The position numbers and the translations under genes are program-made. DNA of 64,000 nucleotides, from positions 8,519,501 to 8,583,500 of the forward strand of contig NZ_JAGRPV010000001.1 of the NCBI RefSeq assembly GCF_030014955.1, given 5' to 3'. The notes under the pieces were generated by a model. The model saw nothing but the letters and a program-made list of their open reading frames with translations. It made no database searches and was not told the DNA's origin. The DNA comes from Cohnella hashimotonis (GTDB lineage: Bacteria; Bacillota; Bacilli; Paenibacillales; Paenibacillaceae). Shown one piece after another: positions 27,372-36,551 of this stretch. Position 1 is the first letter of the stretch, and every line of letters starts with the position of its first letter.

Positions 27372-27430
27372 TTGTGGTGTGACGGGTTTAGGCTATAATG
27401 CATTATAAAACGGCGCCGAATACGTCCTAA
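27372..27430. promoter_or_regulatory. Divergent promoters sharing a palindromic -10 region
   Basis: TATAATGCATTATA (27394-27407) is a perfect 14-bp palindrome giving TATAAT on both strands. On plus, TTGTGG (27372-27377) lies 16 nt upstream. On minus, TTAGGA (27430-27425) lies 17 nt upstream. The plus promoter would drive the kinase/regulator pair and the minus promoter the permeases. A further dyad TTAAGT-N4-ACTTAA lies near 27437-27452 and may be a regulator site. Confidence 0.55.
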
Positions 27431-27485
27431 ATGGATTTAAGTAATCACTTAAGGGTAATAAGGTGAACTGGAATTGGAGGCATGT

Positions 27486-29333
27486 ATGCAGATCTTCGCG
27501 CAATGGCTGCGGCGGACGGGGCGCCGGCTGCGAGAGGCCCCTTCCCGCAGGCTGGTGAACAAGCTGATCCTGCTGTTCACCTCCATCATCATTCTGATCG
27601 TCTCGAGTCTCACGTTCATCGCGTACAAGATCATCGAGCGGGAATCCGTGGCGAACAGCATCGCGAGCAACCGGAGCAATCTGAAGCTGGTGAACCAGAA
27701 CTACGCCAAGTACATGAGCGAGCTTGAGCAGCTGTCGCTGCCTCAGATCGACTACGATCCGCTCATGCGCGCCATCGAGCGCGAGGGCGAGGACTACGCC
27801 TCTCGGCTGTACCTGGAGGACTACTTGCGTTCGCTGTTCTACGCGAGGTCCGATCTGCAGAGCATCTACCTGTACCTGGTGGACGAACGCAAGTATCTGT
27901 ACGTCACTCGCGAGCGATATAACGTGACAGTGCGCGCCGCGCTGGACGACGGCATCCCCAAGCAGGCGTGGTACAAGCGGGCGATGGCGGATCCGCACAA
28001 CCGCAGCGCGCAGTCGCTCGTTCTCTCGCGCGAGACGGGATACGGCACGGCGCCGGAGGGCGTGTACATGGCTTATCACCGGGTGCTGCGTTCGCTCAAG
28101 GACCGGCAGGCGCGCGCCGTCCTCAGCTTTTACGTGAACGATTCGGCCAAAAACGCGATCATGGCGGACATACCCAAGACCGAGGGAGAGCACGCCATTT
28201 TGCTGGACGCGGACGACACGCCGTTTCACGTCGACGATCCCGAATTTTATTCGGCGGCAGCAGGCGACGAAGACTTCGTCCGCTCGCTCCATGCGGAGGA
28301 GGCGAAGGAGAGATTCAACTGGCAGGGACCGGACGGACGTTACTTGGTCGTCGAAAACGTCGACGCGCAGGACGGCTGGCGGCTCGTCAAGCCGATCCCG
28401 TTCAGCGAGATCTACCGGACGGCGGTGGAGGCGCGGCGCATCAGCCTCTGGATCGGCCTGGGGTTCCTCGCCGCGGCGGTGGGGCTCGTCATCTTAACCT
28501 CGAACGCGATCACCCGTCCGCTCAAGCGGCTGTCCAAGGAGATGAGCCGGTTCGGCGCGGGCGACTTCGAGACGGTGACCGAGGTGCGCGGGCGCGACGA
28601 GATCGCGTATTTGTCCAAGCACTTCAACCTCATGGCGCGGCGGACGAACGAGCTGATCAACGAGCGGTACAAGATGAAGCTCACGGAGCAGAACGCGATT
28701 CTGAAGGCGCTGGAGGCCGAGATCAATCCGCATTTTCTGTACAACGCGCTGCAGGCGATCTCGACGAAGGCGCTCAAAAGCGGCAACGATGACGTGGCGG
28801 ACATGGTCGACGCGCTCGCCGGGACGCTTCGCTACTGCATCAGCGGCAAGGACATCGTCTATTTGAATGAGGAGCTGAAGCACGTGGAAAGGTACATGAT
28901 GCTGCAAAAGGCGAGATTCGGCAGCCGCGTCGCCATGTCGTACGACATCGGGGACGAGCTTCTCCAGCTCTCGATCCCGAAGCTGTCGATCCAGTCGCTC
29001 GTGGAGAACGCGATCAAGCACGGGGTCGAAAAGGTGCAGCGTCCGGTAACGATCGCGGTATCCGTCTATATGCAGGAAGACCGGGCGGTCATCGCCGTGC
29101 GGGACGACGGACCCGGCATTCCGCCGGACCGGCTGCGGGAGGTGCTGGCCTCCTTTGAAGAAGCATGGGGGGACCGCAGCGACAGCGGCGAGCGAATCGG
29201 CCTGCGCAATCTGGACGCACGGCTCAAGCTGCTGTTCGGCGGGGAGGCGGGCCTCGAGATCGAAGCGCTCCAAAGCGGCGGTACGGAGCTTCGGATGAAG
29301 ATCCCGGCGGGAGGAGGCGGACGGCTTGTATAA
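27486..29333 (+). CDS. YesM-type sensor histidine kinase (alpha-galactoside locus)
   Basis: 615 residues from the ATG at 27486, five bases after GGAGG. There are two membrane segments (about residues 29-48 and 318-338) flanking an extracellular sensor of about 270 residues. A HAMP domain (ITRPLKRLSKEMSRFGAGDF) follows, then the His_kinase domain with EAEINPHFLYNALQAI (phospho-acceptor His416) and an HATPase domain (IGLRNLDARLKLLFG). The next gene, an AraC-type regulator, overlaps its 3' end by 8 bp. It probably detects the sugar taken up by the divergent permeases and activates their expression; the ligand is unknown. Confidence 0.93.
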   Translation: MQIFAQWLRRTGRRLREAPSRRLVNKLILLFTSIIILIVSSLTFIAYKIIERESVANSIASNRSNLKLVNQNYAKYMSELEQLSLPQIDYDPLMRAIEREGEDYASRLYLEDYLRSLFYARSDLQSIYLYLVDERKYLYVTRERYNVTVRAALDDGIPKQAWYKRAMADPHNRSAQSLVLSRETGYGTAPEGVYMAYHRVLRSLKDRQARAVLSFYVNDSAKNAIMADIPKTEGEHAILLDADDTPFHVDDPEFYSAAAGDEDFVRSLHAEEAKERFNWQGPDGRYLVVENVDAQDGWRLVKPIPFSEIYRTAVEARRISLWIGLGFLAAAVGLVILTSNAITRPLKRLSKEMSRFGAGDFETVTEVRGRDEIAYLSKHFNLMARRTNELINERYKMKLTEQNAILKALEAEINPHFLYNALQAISTKALKSGNDDVADMVDALAGTLRYCISGKDIVYLNEELKHVERYMMLQKARFGSRVAMSYDIGDELLQLSIPKLSIQSLVENAIKHGVEKVQRPVTIAVSVYMQEDRAVIAVRDDGPGIPPDRLREVLASFEEAWGDRSDSGERIGLRNLDARLKLLFGGEAGLEIEALQSGGTELRMKIPAGGGGRLV

Positions 29334-31047
29334 AGCGTTGATCATCGACGACGAGGAGCCGACGCGCGAGGCGATCCGAATCTTGGGCGATTGGCCGCGC
29401 CACGGCATCGGCGAGGTGCTGGAGGCCGCGGACGGCCAGGAAGGGCTGGCGCTGCTGGAGCGGGAGCGGCCGGACCTGGTGCTGGTCGACATGAAGATGC
29501 CGGTCATGGACGGGCTGGCGTTCCTGCAGGCCGTGGAGCAGGATTATCCCGACCTGTTCACGATCGTCATCAGCGGCTACAACGACTTCGACTATACGCG
29601 CCAGGCGATCCGCTCGCGGGTCGTCGACTACCTGCTGAAGCCGGTCAACCGCGGCGACCTCAACCAGGCGCTGGCGAAGGCGGCGGGCGTGCTGGAGGCG
29701 CGGCGAAGCAGCAAGCAGGGCCACATCGACAGAGATATCGCGCTGAATATGTCGCTTCCGAAGCTGAAGGAGAACATTTATCTGTCGCTGCTGACCCGCT
29801 CGTTCCGGGCCGGCAGCAGCGAAGCCTATCTGAGGCTCATCGGCGCCGACGATCCCGCGATGCGGTTCGGGGTGTCCGTGCTGCGCGTGTTGAACCTGGA
29901 CGAGGTGGCGGCGGGTCGCTTTAAGGGCGAGACCGCATTGCTTCATTTCGCCGCGGCGAACGTGATCGGCGAGTTCGCCGAAGAAGGGTTCCACAGCTTC
30001 GGCTTGGCGAATCCGAAGCGGGAGCGGGAGCTGATCGTTATTCACGCCATGACGGGAGGCTATCCAGAGGACCTCGCGTTTCGGGCTGCGCACTTCTTGC
30101 GCAAGATCGCCCAGGGGCTGGCCGACCTGTTCGGCATCCGCACGTCGGCAGGGCTCAGCGGCCCCGGCGTGGTTGTCGGCGGGCTGGCGGACGCATACGA
30201 CGCGGCGGTTGCGGCCGCCGACGGCGCGGATCTGTTCCGACCGGACGAGCTGCAGCCGGGGGAGCGCAGGGAAGCGGGCGCGATCTCGATCGCATCTCGC
30301 ATGCCGCAGCTGCGCAACGCCATCGAAGCCGGGAGCGCCGCGCAGGCGCGCACGATCGCACAGCATTTCATGGCGGGCGTGCGCGAGCAGGGGCACATCA
30401 GCTTCAGGCAGGCGGATCGGCTGCTCGCGGAGCTGCTCTTCGTGCTGGGCGAGATCGCGCAGGATTTGGGACTGCCGGCTGCCGGGGACGAAGAGGGCGA
30501 AGGAGAAGGCGGCGGAACCGCCGGCGGCGAAGGGTCGCAGCCAGCGGCGGGCACGCGGGGCGGCGGAGCCCGGGGAGCTGCCGGCGTCCAAAGCAGGGGG
30601 GCGTTGGAGGCGCTTGGGCTATCCGCCGATTTCGGCGGCATCGACGAATTCGAGGCGCTCGTCTGCCGGATCTGCGAGCGCTATGCCGAACTGGCACGCG
30701 CCGCGCTCTCGCCCGAACGCGCCTTCGACGTCGCGGAGATCAAACGTTATATCGAGCAGCATTACTTCGAGGATATCAAGATCTCGATGTTCACCGAGCG
30801 GTACTTCCTGAGCAGGGAGTACCTGATGAAGCTGTTCAAACAGCACTACGGCTTCGGCATCCACGAGTACGTGCAGAAGGTACGGATGGACAGGGCCAAG
30901 GCGCTGCTGGACCGCCCGGAGCTGAAGATTCAGGAGATATCCGAGATGCTCGGCTTCAAAGACAAAAACTACTTTTCCAAAGCATTCCGAAACTACGTCG
31001 GCCTGTCGCCGTCGGAGTACCGGGCGCAGGGGGCGGACGAGTCGTAA
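29326..31047 (+). CDS. YesN-type response regulator with AraC DNA-binding domain
   Basis: 573 residues from a TTG start with GAGGAGG eight bases upstream, inside the end of the kinase gene. The receiver domain opens LIIDDEEPTREAIRILGDW and has Asp55 in LVLVDMKMP. The long central region contains a Gly/Glu/Ala-rich low-complexity stretch at about residues 386-425. The AraC double helix-turn-helix at the C-terminus reads FLSREYLMKLFKQHYGFGIH then EISEMLGFKDKNYFSKAF. It probably regulates the divergent permease operon and perhaps the distant binding-protein and alpha-galactosidase genes. Confidence 0.93.
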   Translation: MYKALIIDDEEPTREAIRILGDWPRHGIGEVLEAADGQEGLALLERERPDLVLVDMKMPVMDGLAFLQAVEQDYPDLFTIVISGYNDFDYTRQAIRSRVVDYLLKPVNRGDLNQALAKAAGVLEARRSSKQGHIDRDIALNMSLPKLKENIYLSLLTRSFRAGSSEAYLRLIGADDPAMRFGVSVLRVLNLDEVAAGRFKGETALLHFAAANVIGEFAEEGFHSFGLANPKRERELIVIHAMTGGYPEDLAFRAAHFLRKIAQGLADLFGIRTSAGLSGPGVVVGGLADAYDAAVAAADGADLFRPDELQPGERREAGAISIASRMPQLRNAIEAGSAAQARTIAQHFMAGVREQGHISFRQADRLLAELLFVLGEIAQDLGLPAAGDEEGEGEGGGTAGGEGSQPAAGTRGGGARGAAGVQSRGALEALGLSADFGGIDEFEALVCRICERYAELARAALSPERAFDVAEIKRYIEQHYFEDIKISMFTERYFLSREYLMKLFKQHYGFGIHEYVQKVRMDRAKALLDRPELKIQEISEMLGFKDKNYFSKAFRNYVGLSPSEYRAQGADES

Positions 31048-31115
31048 ATCGAGCCGCGCCCGGCCGGCGCAGCCCGCCTAAACGCATGCCGGTCTGAGGT
31101 ATGCGATACGAATAA

Positions 31116-31161
31116 AGGCGACCTGCAGGCGGCATGCGTGCGCATGCCCGGCGGGTCGCCT
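31116..31161 (+). terminator. Strong intrinsic terminator after the response regulator
   Basis: AGGCGACC (31116-31123) pairs with GGTCGCCT (31154-31161). An inner GCATGCG/CGCATGC-type pairing extends the hairpin, and GTTTTATTT follows. It lies between convergent genes and would stop the kinase/regulator transcript. Confidence 0.85.
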
Positions 31162-31204
31162 GTTTTATTTCTGCTGCGTGCGAAGGCTGCGCTTCGTCCC
31201 CTTA

Positions 31205-31900
31205 TCAGCCTACGTCTACGCGGTCGATGTTGCGGAAGCTCATATAGGTGCCGAGGATTCCGAGCAGCCCGAGCGCCACCGGGACGGCGACGACATTGCT
31301 CAGACTGAAGCCCCCGTTATTGGAGCACACGATCATGACGATCAGGATGGAGGAGGCGACTGTCGTCGCTACGGACTTTTTGCGCAGGCCGAGGACGAGA
31401 GGCAGCAGGCAGGTGCCGGCTGCGCCGAACGCTTGCATCAGCACGAAGATGCCGTGCTCGTACAGAATTCGGGCCGTCAGCGGATCGGACAGGTGGCCGA
31501 GGCGGGCGTCGATCGCGATGAGGAGGCCGCCGACGACCGCGTTCGCCAGGACGACATTCGCGAAGGTCCAGCAGAATACCATCGACAGCTTGGCCAGAAT
31601 GATTTTCTTGCGGCTCACGGGATAGGCGAACAGCAGCGAGATCGTCTTGTTCTTGAACTCATTGACGACCAGCTTGGCGAGAAGCACCGCTGCATAGACG
31701 ACGAAGGTCGCGCACACGATCGTAGCGATGCCGCGCAGCATCTCCGCATAGTTCCGGAAGGCCGGCTCCTCGGATGCCGTGCCTTCGGTAAAGTAGATCG
31801 CCATCATGAAGGCGGCGATGAGCGCGTATGCGAGCAATGCTCCCCATACGTAGGCCGAGAAGCGTCCTTTCTTAAGCTCCAGCTTGATGAGATGCAGCAT
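31205..31900 (-). CDS. ABC-2-type transporter permease, bacitracin/lantibiotic-resistance type
   Basis: 231 residues with six predicted membrane segments, opening with LIKLELKKGRFSAYVWGALL and containing NEFKNKTISLLFAYPVSRKKI, a motif region of BcrB/LanFEG-like permeases. It overlaps the ATPase gene by 29 bp, so the two are coupled. The kinase/regulator pair upstream on the same strand suggests inducible protection against a cell-envelope antimicrobial. The substrate is unknown. Confidence 0.86.
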   Translation of the reverse strand: MLHLIKLELKKGRFSAYVWGALLAYALIAAFMMAIYFTEGTASEEPAFRNYAEMLRGIATIVCATFVVYAAVLLAKLVVNEFKNKTISLLFAYPVSRKKIILAKLSMVFCWTFANVVLANAVVGGLLIAIDARLGHLSDPLTARILYEHGIFVLMQAFGAAGTCLLPLVLGLRKKSVATTVASSILIVMIVCSNNGGFSLSNVVAVPVALGLLGILGTYMSFRNIDRVDVG

Positions 31901-32816
31901 GGCCCTCGCCTCCCTTGATCATGTCGAAAAAATAATCCTCCAGCGTATGGTGGCGGCGGTTGATCGAATGGATCGGCACTTCGTTCATGATGAGCGCCTT
32001 CGACAGCTGCTCCTGGGTAAGCTTTGAATCGTAGATCCGGATGGTTCGTTCGCCCACCTGCTTGAAGTTGGCGATGCCCAGCCGTTCGGACAAGACGAAG
32101 GCTGCATGGACCGAGTCGGTCGTGACGACTTCTACGTACGCCGCCGTCGATTCGCGAACCGCATCCATGGATACTTCGCGGATCAGCCGGCCGCCCTGGA
32201 TGACGCCGATCGTATCGGCGACCTGTTCGATCTCCGCGAGCAGATGGCTGGAGATCAACAGCGCGACGCCCCATTCGTCCCGCAGCCTGCGGAACAGATT
32301 GCGCATGACCTGGATGCCTTCGGGATCCAAGCCGTTGATCGGCTCGTCCAGCAGGAGCAGCTCCGGCCGGGTGGAGATCGCCCGCGCGATGCCGAGCCGC
32401 TGCTTCATGCCCAGCGAGAACTGCTTGACGGGCTTGCCCTCCACGCCCAGAAGCTGCACCAGGTCCAGCGCCTCCCGAATCGACCGCTTGTTGTAGTAGC
32501 CCATGTATTCGGCATGAAGCTCCAGGTTCTGCTCGGCGGTCAGCTTTTCGTAGAAGACAGGCGTCTCGATCATATGGCCGATCCGCTTGAGATGCTCGAT
32601 CGCACCGTCGCGCAGACGCTCGCCGAACAGCTCGATCTCGCCGCCCGTCGGCTTGACCAGCCCGAGCAGCATCTTCATTACCGTCGATTTGCCGGCACCG
32701 TTCGGCCCGAGAAATCCGTAAATCTCGCCTCTTTTGACGCTCATATTGACGCCCGACACCGTATCCGCCGCGCCATAGCTCTTGCTTAACAGCCGCGTCC
32801 GAATAATATCCGTCAT
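31872..32816 (-). CDS. BcrA-like ABC transporter ATP-binding protein
   Basis: 314 residues. Walker A is GPNGAGKST, the signature FSLGMKQRLGIARA is the LGMKQ variant typical of BcrA/LanF exporters, Walker B is LLLLDEP, and the switch is ISSHLLAEIEQ. The C-terminal 90 residues form the extra domain usual in this group. The permease partner gene overlaps its 3' end. It lies 155 bp after a sensor kinase gene; that gap holds two TTAAGA motifs 18 bp apart on the minus strand (32906-32901 and 32888-32883), which could be regulator sites. Confidence 0.92.
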   Translation of the reverse strand: MTDIIRTRLLSKSYGAADTVSGVNMSVKRGEIYGFLGPNGAGKSTVMKMLLGLVKPTGGEIELFGERLRDGAIEHLKRIGHMIETPVFYEKLTAEQNLELHAEYMGYYNKRSIREALDLVQLLGVEGKPVKQFSLGMKQRLGIARAISTRPELLLLDEPINGLDPEGIQVMRNLFRRLRDEWGVALLISSHLLAEIEQVADTIGVIQGGRLIREVSMDAVRESTAAYVEVVTTDSVHAAFVLSERLGIANFKQVGERTIRIYDSKLTQEQLSKALIMNEVPIHSINRRHHTLEDYFFDMIKGGEGHAASHQAGA

Positions 32817-32971
32817 GATTGTTCACTCCCCGTCTGTATTCCGTCTGTACTTAGATTAACAGGGGACTCTCTCATTTTCCGGTCTTAATACTTACTTATT
32901 TCTTAAGATTGGAAGCTTGCAGCTGTTGATGCGGTCGGCTCGGGATCTATAGGAGCCAAACTGGAGCGATA

Positions 32972-33943
32972 TTAAGATTGCGGCGGCGGCTTGTATTCGG
33001 ACGCAGGCAAGGTTAACGAGAAGCAGGTGCGGACGTTCGGTACGCTGTCCAGCTCGATGCGGCCGCCCAAGCGCTCGGCCAGCCGCTTCGCGATGGCGAG
33101 GCCCAGCCCGCTTCCTTGCATGTGACGGTTGCGAGAGTCCTCCATGGTATACATCCGCTCGAATACCCGGGCCTGATCGATGCCGGCGATGCCGCGTCCG
33201 CGGTCCTTCACCTCGATCCGGACGCAGCCGTCGCCGCGCGAGAGCGACAGTCCGAGGTAGCGCCCGGCCGCGCCGTACCGTACGGCGTTGGACAGAAGAT
33301 TGTCGAGGATTCGGGACAGGGCTTCTTCGTTCGCGTATACCCACGCCGGCTCATCGGGCAGGCGAATGTCGACTTGATAGTCCTGCTCGGCGAGCAGGTC
33401 GAAGTAATCGAGCACCCGGCGGCGGCATACCTCGCAGGCGTCCACGACGGCGAGCGGGATGTCGTAATCGTCGGCTTCGAGCCGGGACAGGTCGAAGAAA
33501 GCATTGATCAGTTCATGCACCTCGGCCGTCTTTTTGTGTACTTGGCCGAGCATTCTCCGCAGCTCGTCCTCGGCGAGGCCTTCTTGCCGGGACAGCATCT
33601 CGGCATAGCCCATGATCACGGTGAGCGGCGTCTTCAGATCGTGGGATACGTTCGAGAGCATCAGGTGCATGGCCCGCTCGGTTCGTTTGTGGCCGGCGGC
33701 CGATTGCATCGCGCGGTCGAGCAGCGCATTGATGCCGCGCAGCAGCTCCCGCAGCTCCGGATCGCGGGTCATGACGAGCAGGCGCTGCCGGGTCAGGGGC
33801 TGGGCGGGGTCGGTGAATTCGCCCAGCTTCGCGTTGATATAAGCAAGGGCGGCGCGGTCCGAACGTTGCTTCATGCGCTCGCGGACATACAGCGCGAGGA
33901 GGACGGCGGCCGGGATCAGGCAGAGCCATCCGAGCGCGGCCAT
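32972..33943 (-). CDS. Sensor histidine kinase with one N-terminal membrane segment
   Basis: 323 residues. A single hydrophobic segment (about residues 3-20) is followed directly by a cytoplasmic part, with no sizeable extracellular sensor. HisKA has NVSHDLKTPLTVIMGYAEML (His101) and HATPase has NLLSNAVRYG, KDRGRGIAG and GSGLGLAIAKRLAERLGG. Intramembrane- or transporter-sensing kinases of antimicrobial-resistance modules often look like this. Its ATG follows the regulator's stop codon without a gap, so the pair is translationally linked. It likely controls the BcrAB-like transporter downstream. Confidence 0.92.
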   Translation of the reverse strand: MAALGWLCLIPAAVLLALYVRERMKQRSDRAALAYINAKLGEFTDPAQPLTRQRLLVMTRDPELRELLRGINALLDRAMQSAAGHKRTERAMHLMLSNVSHDLKTPLTVIMGYAEMLSRQEGLAEDELRRMLGQVHKKTAEVHELINAFFDLSRLEADDYDIPLAVVDACEVCRRRVLDYFDLLAEQDYQVDIRLPDEPAWVYANEEALSRILDNLLSNAVRYGAAGRYLGLSLSRGDGCVRIEVKDRGRGIAGIDQARVFERMYTMEDSRNRHMQGSGLGLAIAKRLAERLGGRIELDSVPNVRTCFSLTLPASEYKPPPQS

Positions 33944-34648
33944 TTACAGCTCCCCCAGACGGTAGCCGATGCCCCACAGGGTGCGGATATAGCGCGGGGC
34001 GGACGGATCGTCCTCGATCTTCTCCCGCAGGCGCCTCATATGGACGTTGATGACATTGTCGTCCTGGCAATATTCCTCGTCCCAGACGAGCCGATAGAGC
34101 ATCGCCTTCGTATAGACCCGCGTCGGATGCTGGATGAACAGCTTCAGGATCTGAAATTCCTTGGCCGTCAGCTTGATCTCCTGCCCCCGCTTGGACAGCT
34201 GAAAGTTGTCCGGATCCATGACGAGATCGCCGGCGGACAGCAGCGCGGGCGCCTCATCGGGCTCGGCCTCCGCATGGGAATATTGCGTCGCTCTGCGGAT
34301 CGAAGCCTCGACGCGCGCCGCCAGCTCCATCAGCGAGAACGGCTTGGCAATATAATCGTCGGCGCCGAACCGCAGGCCCAGCGCCTTGTCCACCTCGCCG
34401 TCCTTGGCCGACAGGATCAGAATAGGCACGCGGCTGCGCTCCCGGAGCAGCCTCAGCACCTCCAGCCCGTTCAGTTTGGGCAGCATCAGATCCAGCAGCA
34501 CAAGGTCGTAGCGCTCGGAGCGGAATCGCTCGAGCGCCAGCTCGCCGTCATGCGCGACGGTCGACGTATAGCCCTCCTTGGCCAGATAGTCCGCCACCAT
34601 AGCGCTGATCTCCGGATCGTCTTCAATGATCAGCAGGTTGCCCTCCAC
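33944..34648 (-). CDS. OmpR/PhoB-family response regulator
   Basis: 234 residues. The receiver domain has LLIIEDDPEISAMV and phospho-acceptor Asp53 in LVLLDLMLP; the winged-helix DNA-binding domain ends in HMRRLREKIEDDP and IRTLWGIGYRL. It is the first gene of a four-gene unit: regulator, kinase, ABC ATPase, ABC permease. Upstream are about 400 bp without a gene. Confidence 0.93.
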   Translation of the reverse strand: MEGNLLIIEDDPEISAMVADYLAKEGYTSTVAHDGELALERFRSERYDLVLLDLMLPKLNGLEVLRLLRERSRVPILILSAKDGEVDKALGLRFGADDYIAKPFSLMELAARVEASIRRATQYSHAEAEPDEAPALLSAGDLVMDPDNFQLSKRGQEIKLTAKEFQILKLFIQHPTRVYTKAMLYRLVWDEEYCQDDNVINVHMRRLREKIEDDPSAPRYIRTLWGIGYRLGEL

Positions 34649-34920
34649 GGCGATTCCTCCTTCTATCTCAATGCTTCATCTCTATATGCTTCATCTCTAT
34701 CGACGCGATCGGGACCGGCTTCTCGAGGACGCAGCAACGCTTGCAGCGCTACGCTTGGGCCATTGCGAAACTTCCATTTTTAGAAAAGAGCGGAATCATT
34801 ATAACATAGAATAGAGGGGCTGCCCGGGGAACGCCATCTGGAGTGGCGACGGGGAGCGGTAAGACGGGACGGTGGAGGATTAAAAAGGAAGGCTGTCGGG
34901 AGATACTAAGGCTGCTGAGC

Positions 34921-34964
34921 AGGGTAAAAAAGCGAACCGTCCGACGAGTCCGCTTTTTTACCCT
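34921..34964. terminator. Perfect 14-bp hairpin in the 409-bp divergent intergenic region
   Basis: AGGGTAAAAAAGCG (34921-34934) and CGCTTTTTTACCCT (34951-34964) are perfectly complementary with a 16-nt loop. The A/T runs give U-rich tails on both strands, so it looks like a bidirectional terminator. It is odd because it lies between the 5' ends of two divergent genes (34648 and 35058), with no gene ending nearby. No coding region was found in the rest of 34649-35057. Confidence 0.6.
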
Positions 34965-35057
34965 CAAGAGGCTACTTAAATGCATTGGGTTGCCGGCCGC
35001 GGTTCTTTAATATAGGCATCGTAGCGCAAAATCACAAACGAATCGGGGGCAACATAC

Positions 35058-36404
35058 ATGCTCAAAAAGATTGCGGGCGTATCCGTAAGCGCAGTTATGA
35101 TGGCCGGTCTGCTGGCTGCATGCGGCGGCAACAACGACAACAATAACGCGGCATCGAGCGGGGCGGCATCGGCAAGCGCTTCGGCAGGCTCGTCGGCGAG
35201 CGCCTCGGCGGGCACCTCGGACAAGCCGGTTACCATCAATATGTTCACGGCTTCGCCGGAGTACACGGACGCATTTAACGCCTACATCGCCGAATACAAG
35301 AAGGTCAAGCCGAACGTCACGATCAACCTCGAGATCATGCAGGCCGACTACAACACGGTGCTGAAATCGCGGATCGCATCCGGCAACACGCCGGACGTGT
35401 TCCAAACGACGGCAGGCGGGGACATCGACACGTTCGCCGAATATAGCGCGGACCTGACGGGCGAGCCGCTGGCCGCGGCTATGACGGACGCCGTGCGCAG
35501 CAACATGACGTCCAGCGACGGCAAGGTGCTGGGTCTGCCGGTTAAGGGCAACCTTTTCACATTGATTTATAACAAGAAGCTGTTTGAAGAAGCAGGCATC
35601 ACCGAAGTGCCGAAGACGACCGCTCAGCTCGACGACGCGATCGCGAAGCTCGAGGCCAAGGGCATCACGCCGTTCGCCAACGCCTACAAGGAATGGTGGA
35701 CGTGGAAGCACGTGTTCCAACACTTCGTGGACGCCGCCGCGCTGGACGCCGGCACGGACGCCAAATCGCTGGTCGCCGACTTTATTGCCGGCAAGACGAC
35801 GTTCAAGGATCACCCGGTGCTGGCCGACAACTTCTTCAAGTTCGTCGACACGACGATCGCGCACGGTACCGACAAGCCGCTTGAGCGCGACAGCAACGCC
35901 GAAGTCGGCGATTTTGCCGCCGGCAAGGCTGCGATCATGACCGGCAAGGGCGCGTGGGACGAAGAAGCGATCGAGAAGATCGCGCCGGACATCCAGATCG
36001 GCATCATGGGCTACCCGGTGAGCGACAAGCCGGAGCAAGCGGTCATCATCACGGGCGCCGACCAAGCGCTGCGCATCAACAAGGATTCGAAGGTCGCCCG
36101 CGAGACGGTCGATTTCTTCAACTGGCTGTATACGTCCGACTACGGCAAGAGCTGGTTCTCCAACGTCGCAAAGGTTATTCCGCCGATCAAGGACGCGCCG
36201 CTGCCGGATCTGCAAATGCCGAAGGCAATGGACGAGCTTCTCAAGACCGAGAAGTCCGGCGACCTGTCCGTCAACTACTCGCTCGACACGTTCCACCAGA
36301 AGTTCGGCGAGATCATGCAGGCATATGTCGGCAAGAGCAAGACGAAGGATCAGGCGATAACCGAGATCCAGCAAGCTTGGACGCAGCTGGGTTCCGCTCA
36401 GTAA
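35058..36404 (+). CDS. CUT1 sugar ABC transporter substrate-binding lipoprotein
   Basis: 448 residues. A signal peptide ends in the lipobox LAAC (Cys near residue 21), followed by an Asn/Ser/Ala-rich linker to about residue 55 and a bilobal sugar-binding domain starting KPVTINMFTASPEYTDAFNA. The domain resembles family 1 binding proteins such as MsmE/AraN. It is immediately followed by an alpha-galactosidase gene, so raffinose- or melibiose-type sugars are the likely ligands. The matching permeases are probably those at 25633-27353, separated by the inserted resistance module; that pairing is inference. The ribosome site is a modest GGGGG. Confidence 0.9.
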   Translation: MLKKIAGVSVSAVMMAGLLAACGGNNDNNNAASSGAASASASAGSSASASAGTSDKPVTINMFTASPEYTDAFNAYIAEYKKVKPNVTINLEIMQADYNTVLKSRIASGNTPDVFQTTAGGDIDTFAEYSADLTGEPLAAAMTDAVRSNMTSSDGKVLGLPVKGNLFTLIYNKKLFEEAGITEVPKTTAQLDDAIAKLEAKGITPFANAYKEWWTWKHVFQHFVDAAALDAGTDAKSLVADFIAGKTTFKDHPVLADNFFKFVDTTIAHGTDKPLERDSNAEVGDFAAGKAAIMTGKGAWDEEAIEKIAPDIQIGIMGYPVSDKPEQAVIITGADQALRINKDSKVARETVDFFNWLYTSDYGKSWFSNVAKVIPPIKDAPLPDLQMPKAMDELLKTEKSGDLSVNYSLDTFHQKFGEIMQAYVGKSKTKDQAITEIQQAWTQLGSAQ

Positions 36405-36464
36405 TGAACGCAACGGCATAGCGCACTGCGCAAACCGGATGCGCCGGTTTCGAATAGAAAAGCA

Positions 36465-36505
36465 CGCAAGACTCAGCCCTCCGGGGACTGGGTTTTGCGC
36501 GTTTT
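36465..36505 (+). terminator. Intrinsic terminator after the binding-protein gene
   Basis: CGCAA-GACTCAGCCC pairs imperfectly with GGACTGGG-TTTTGCG, followed by CGTTTTA. A small AAACCGG/CCGGTTT hairpin precedes it at 36432-36450. Partial readthrough into the alpha-galactosidase gene is possible. Confidence 0.65.
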
Positions 36506-36551
36506 AGGACCTTATTCATCCCAAAGTTGAATCGTAGGAGCGTGTGCGACA

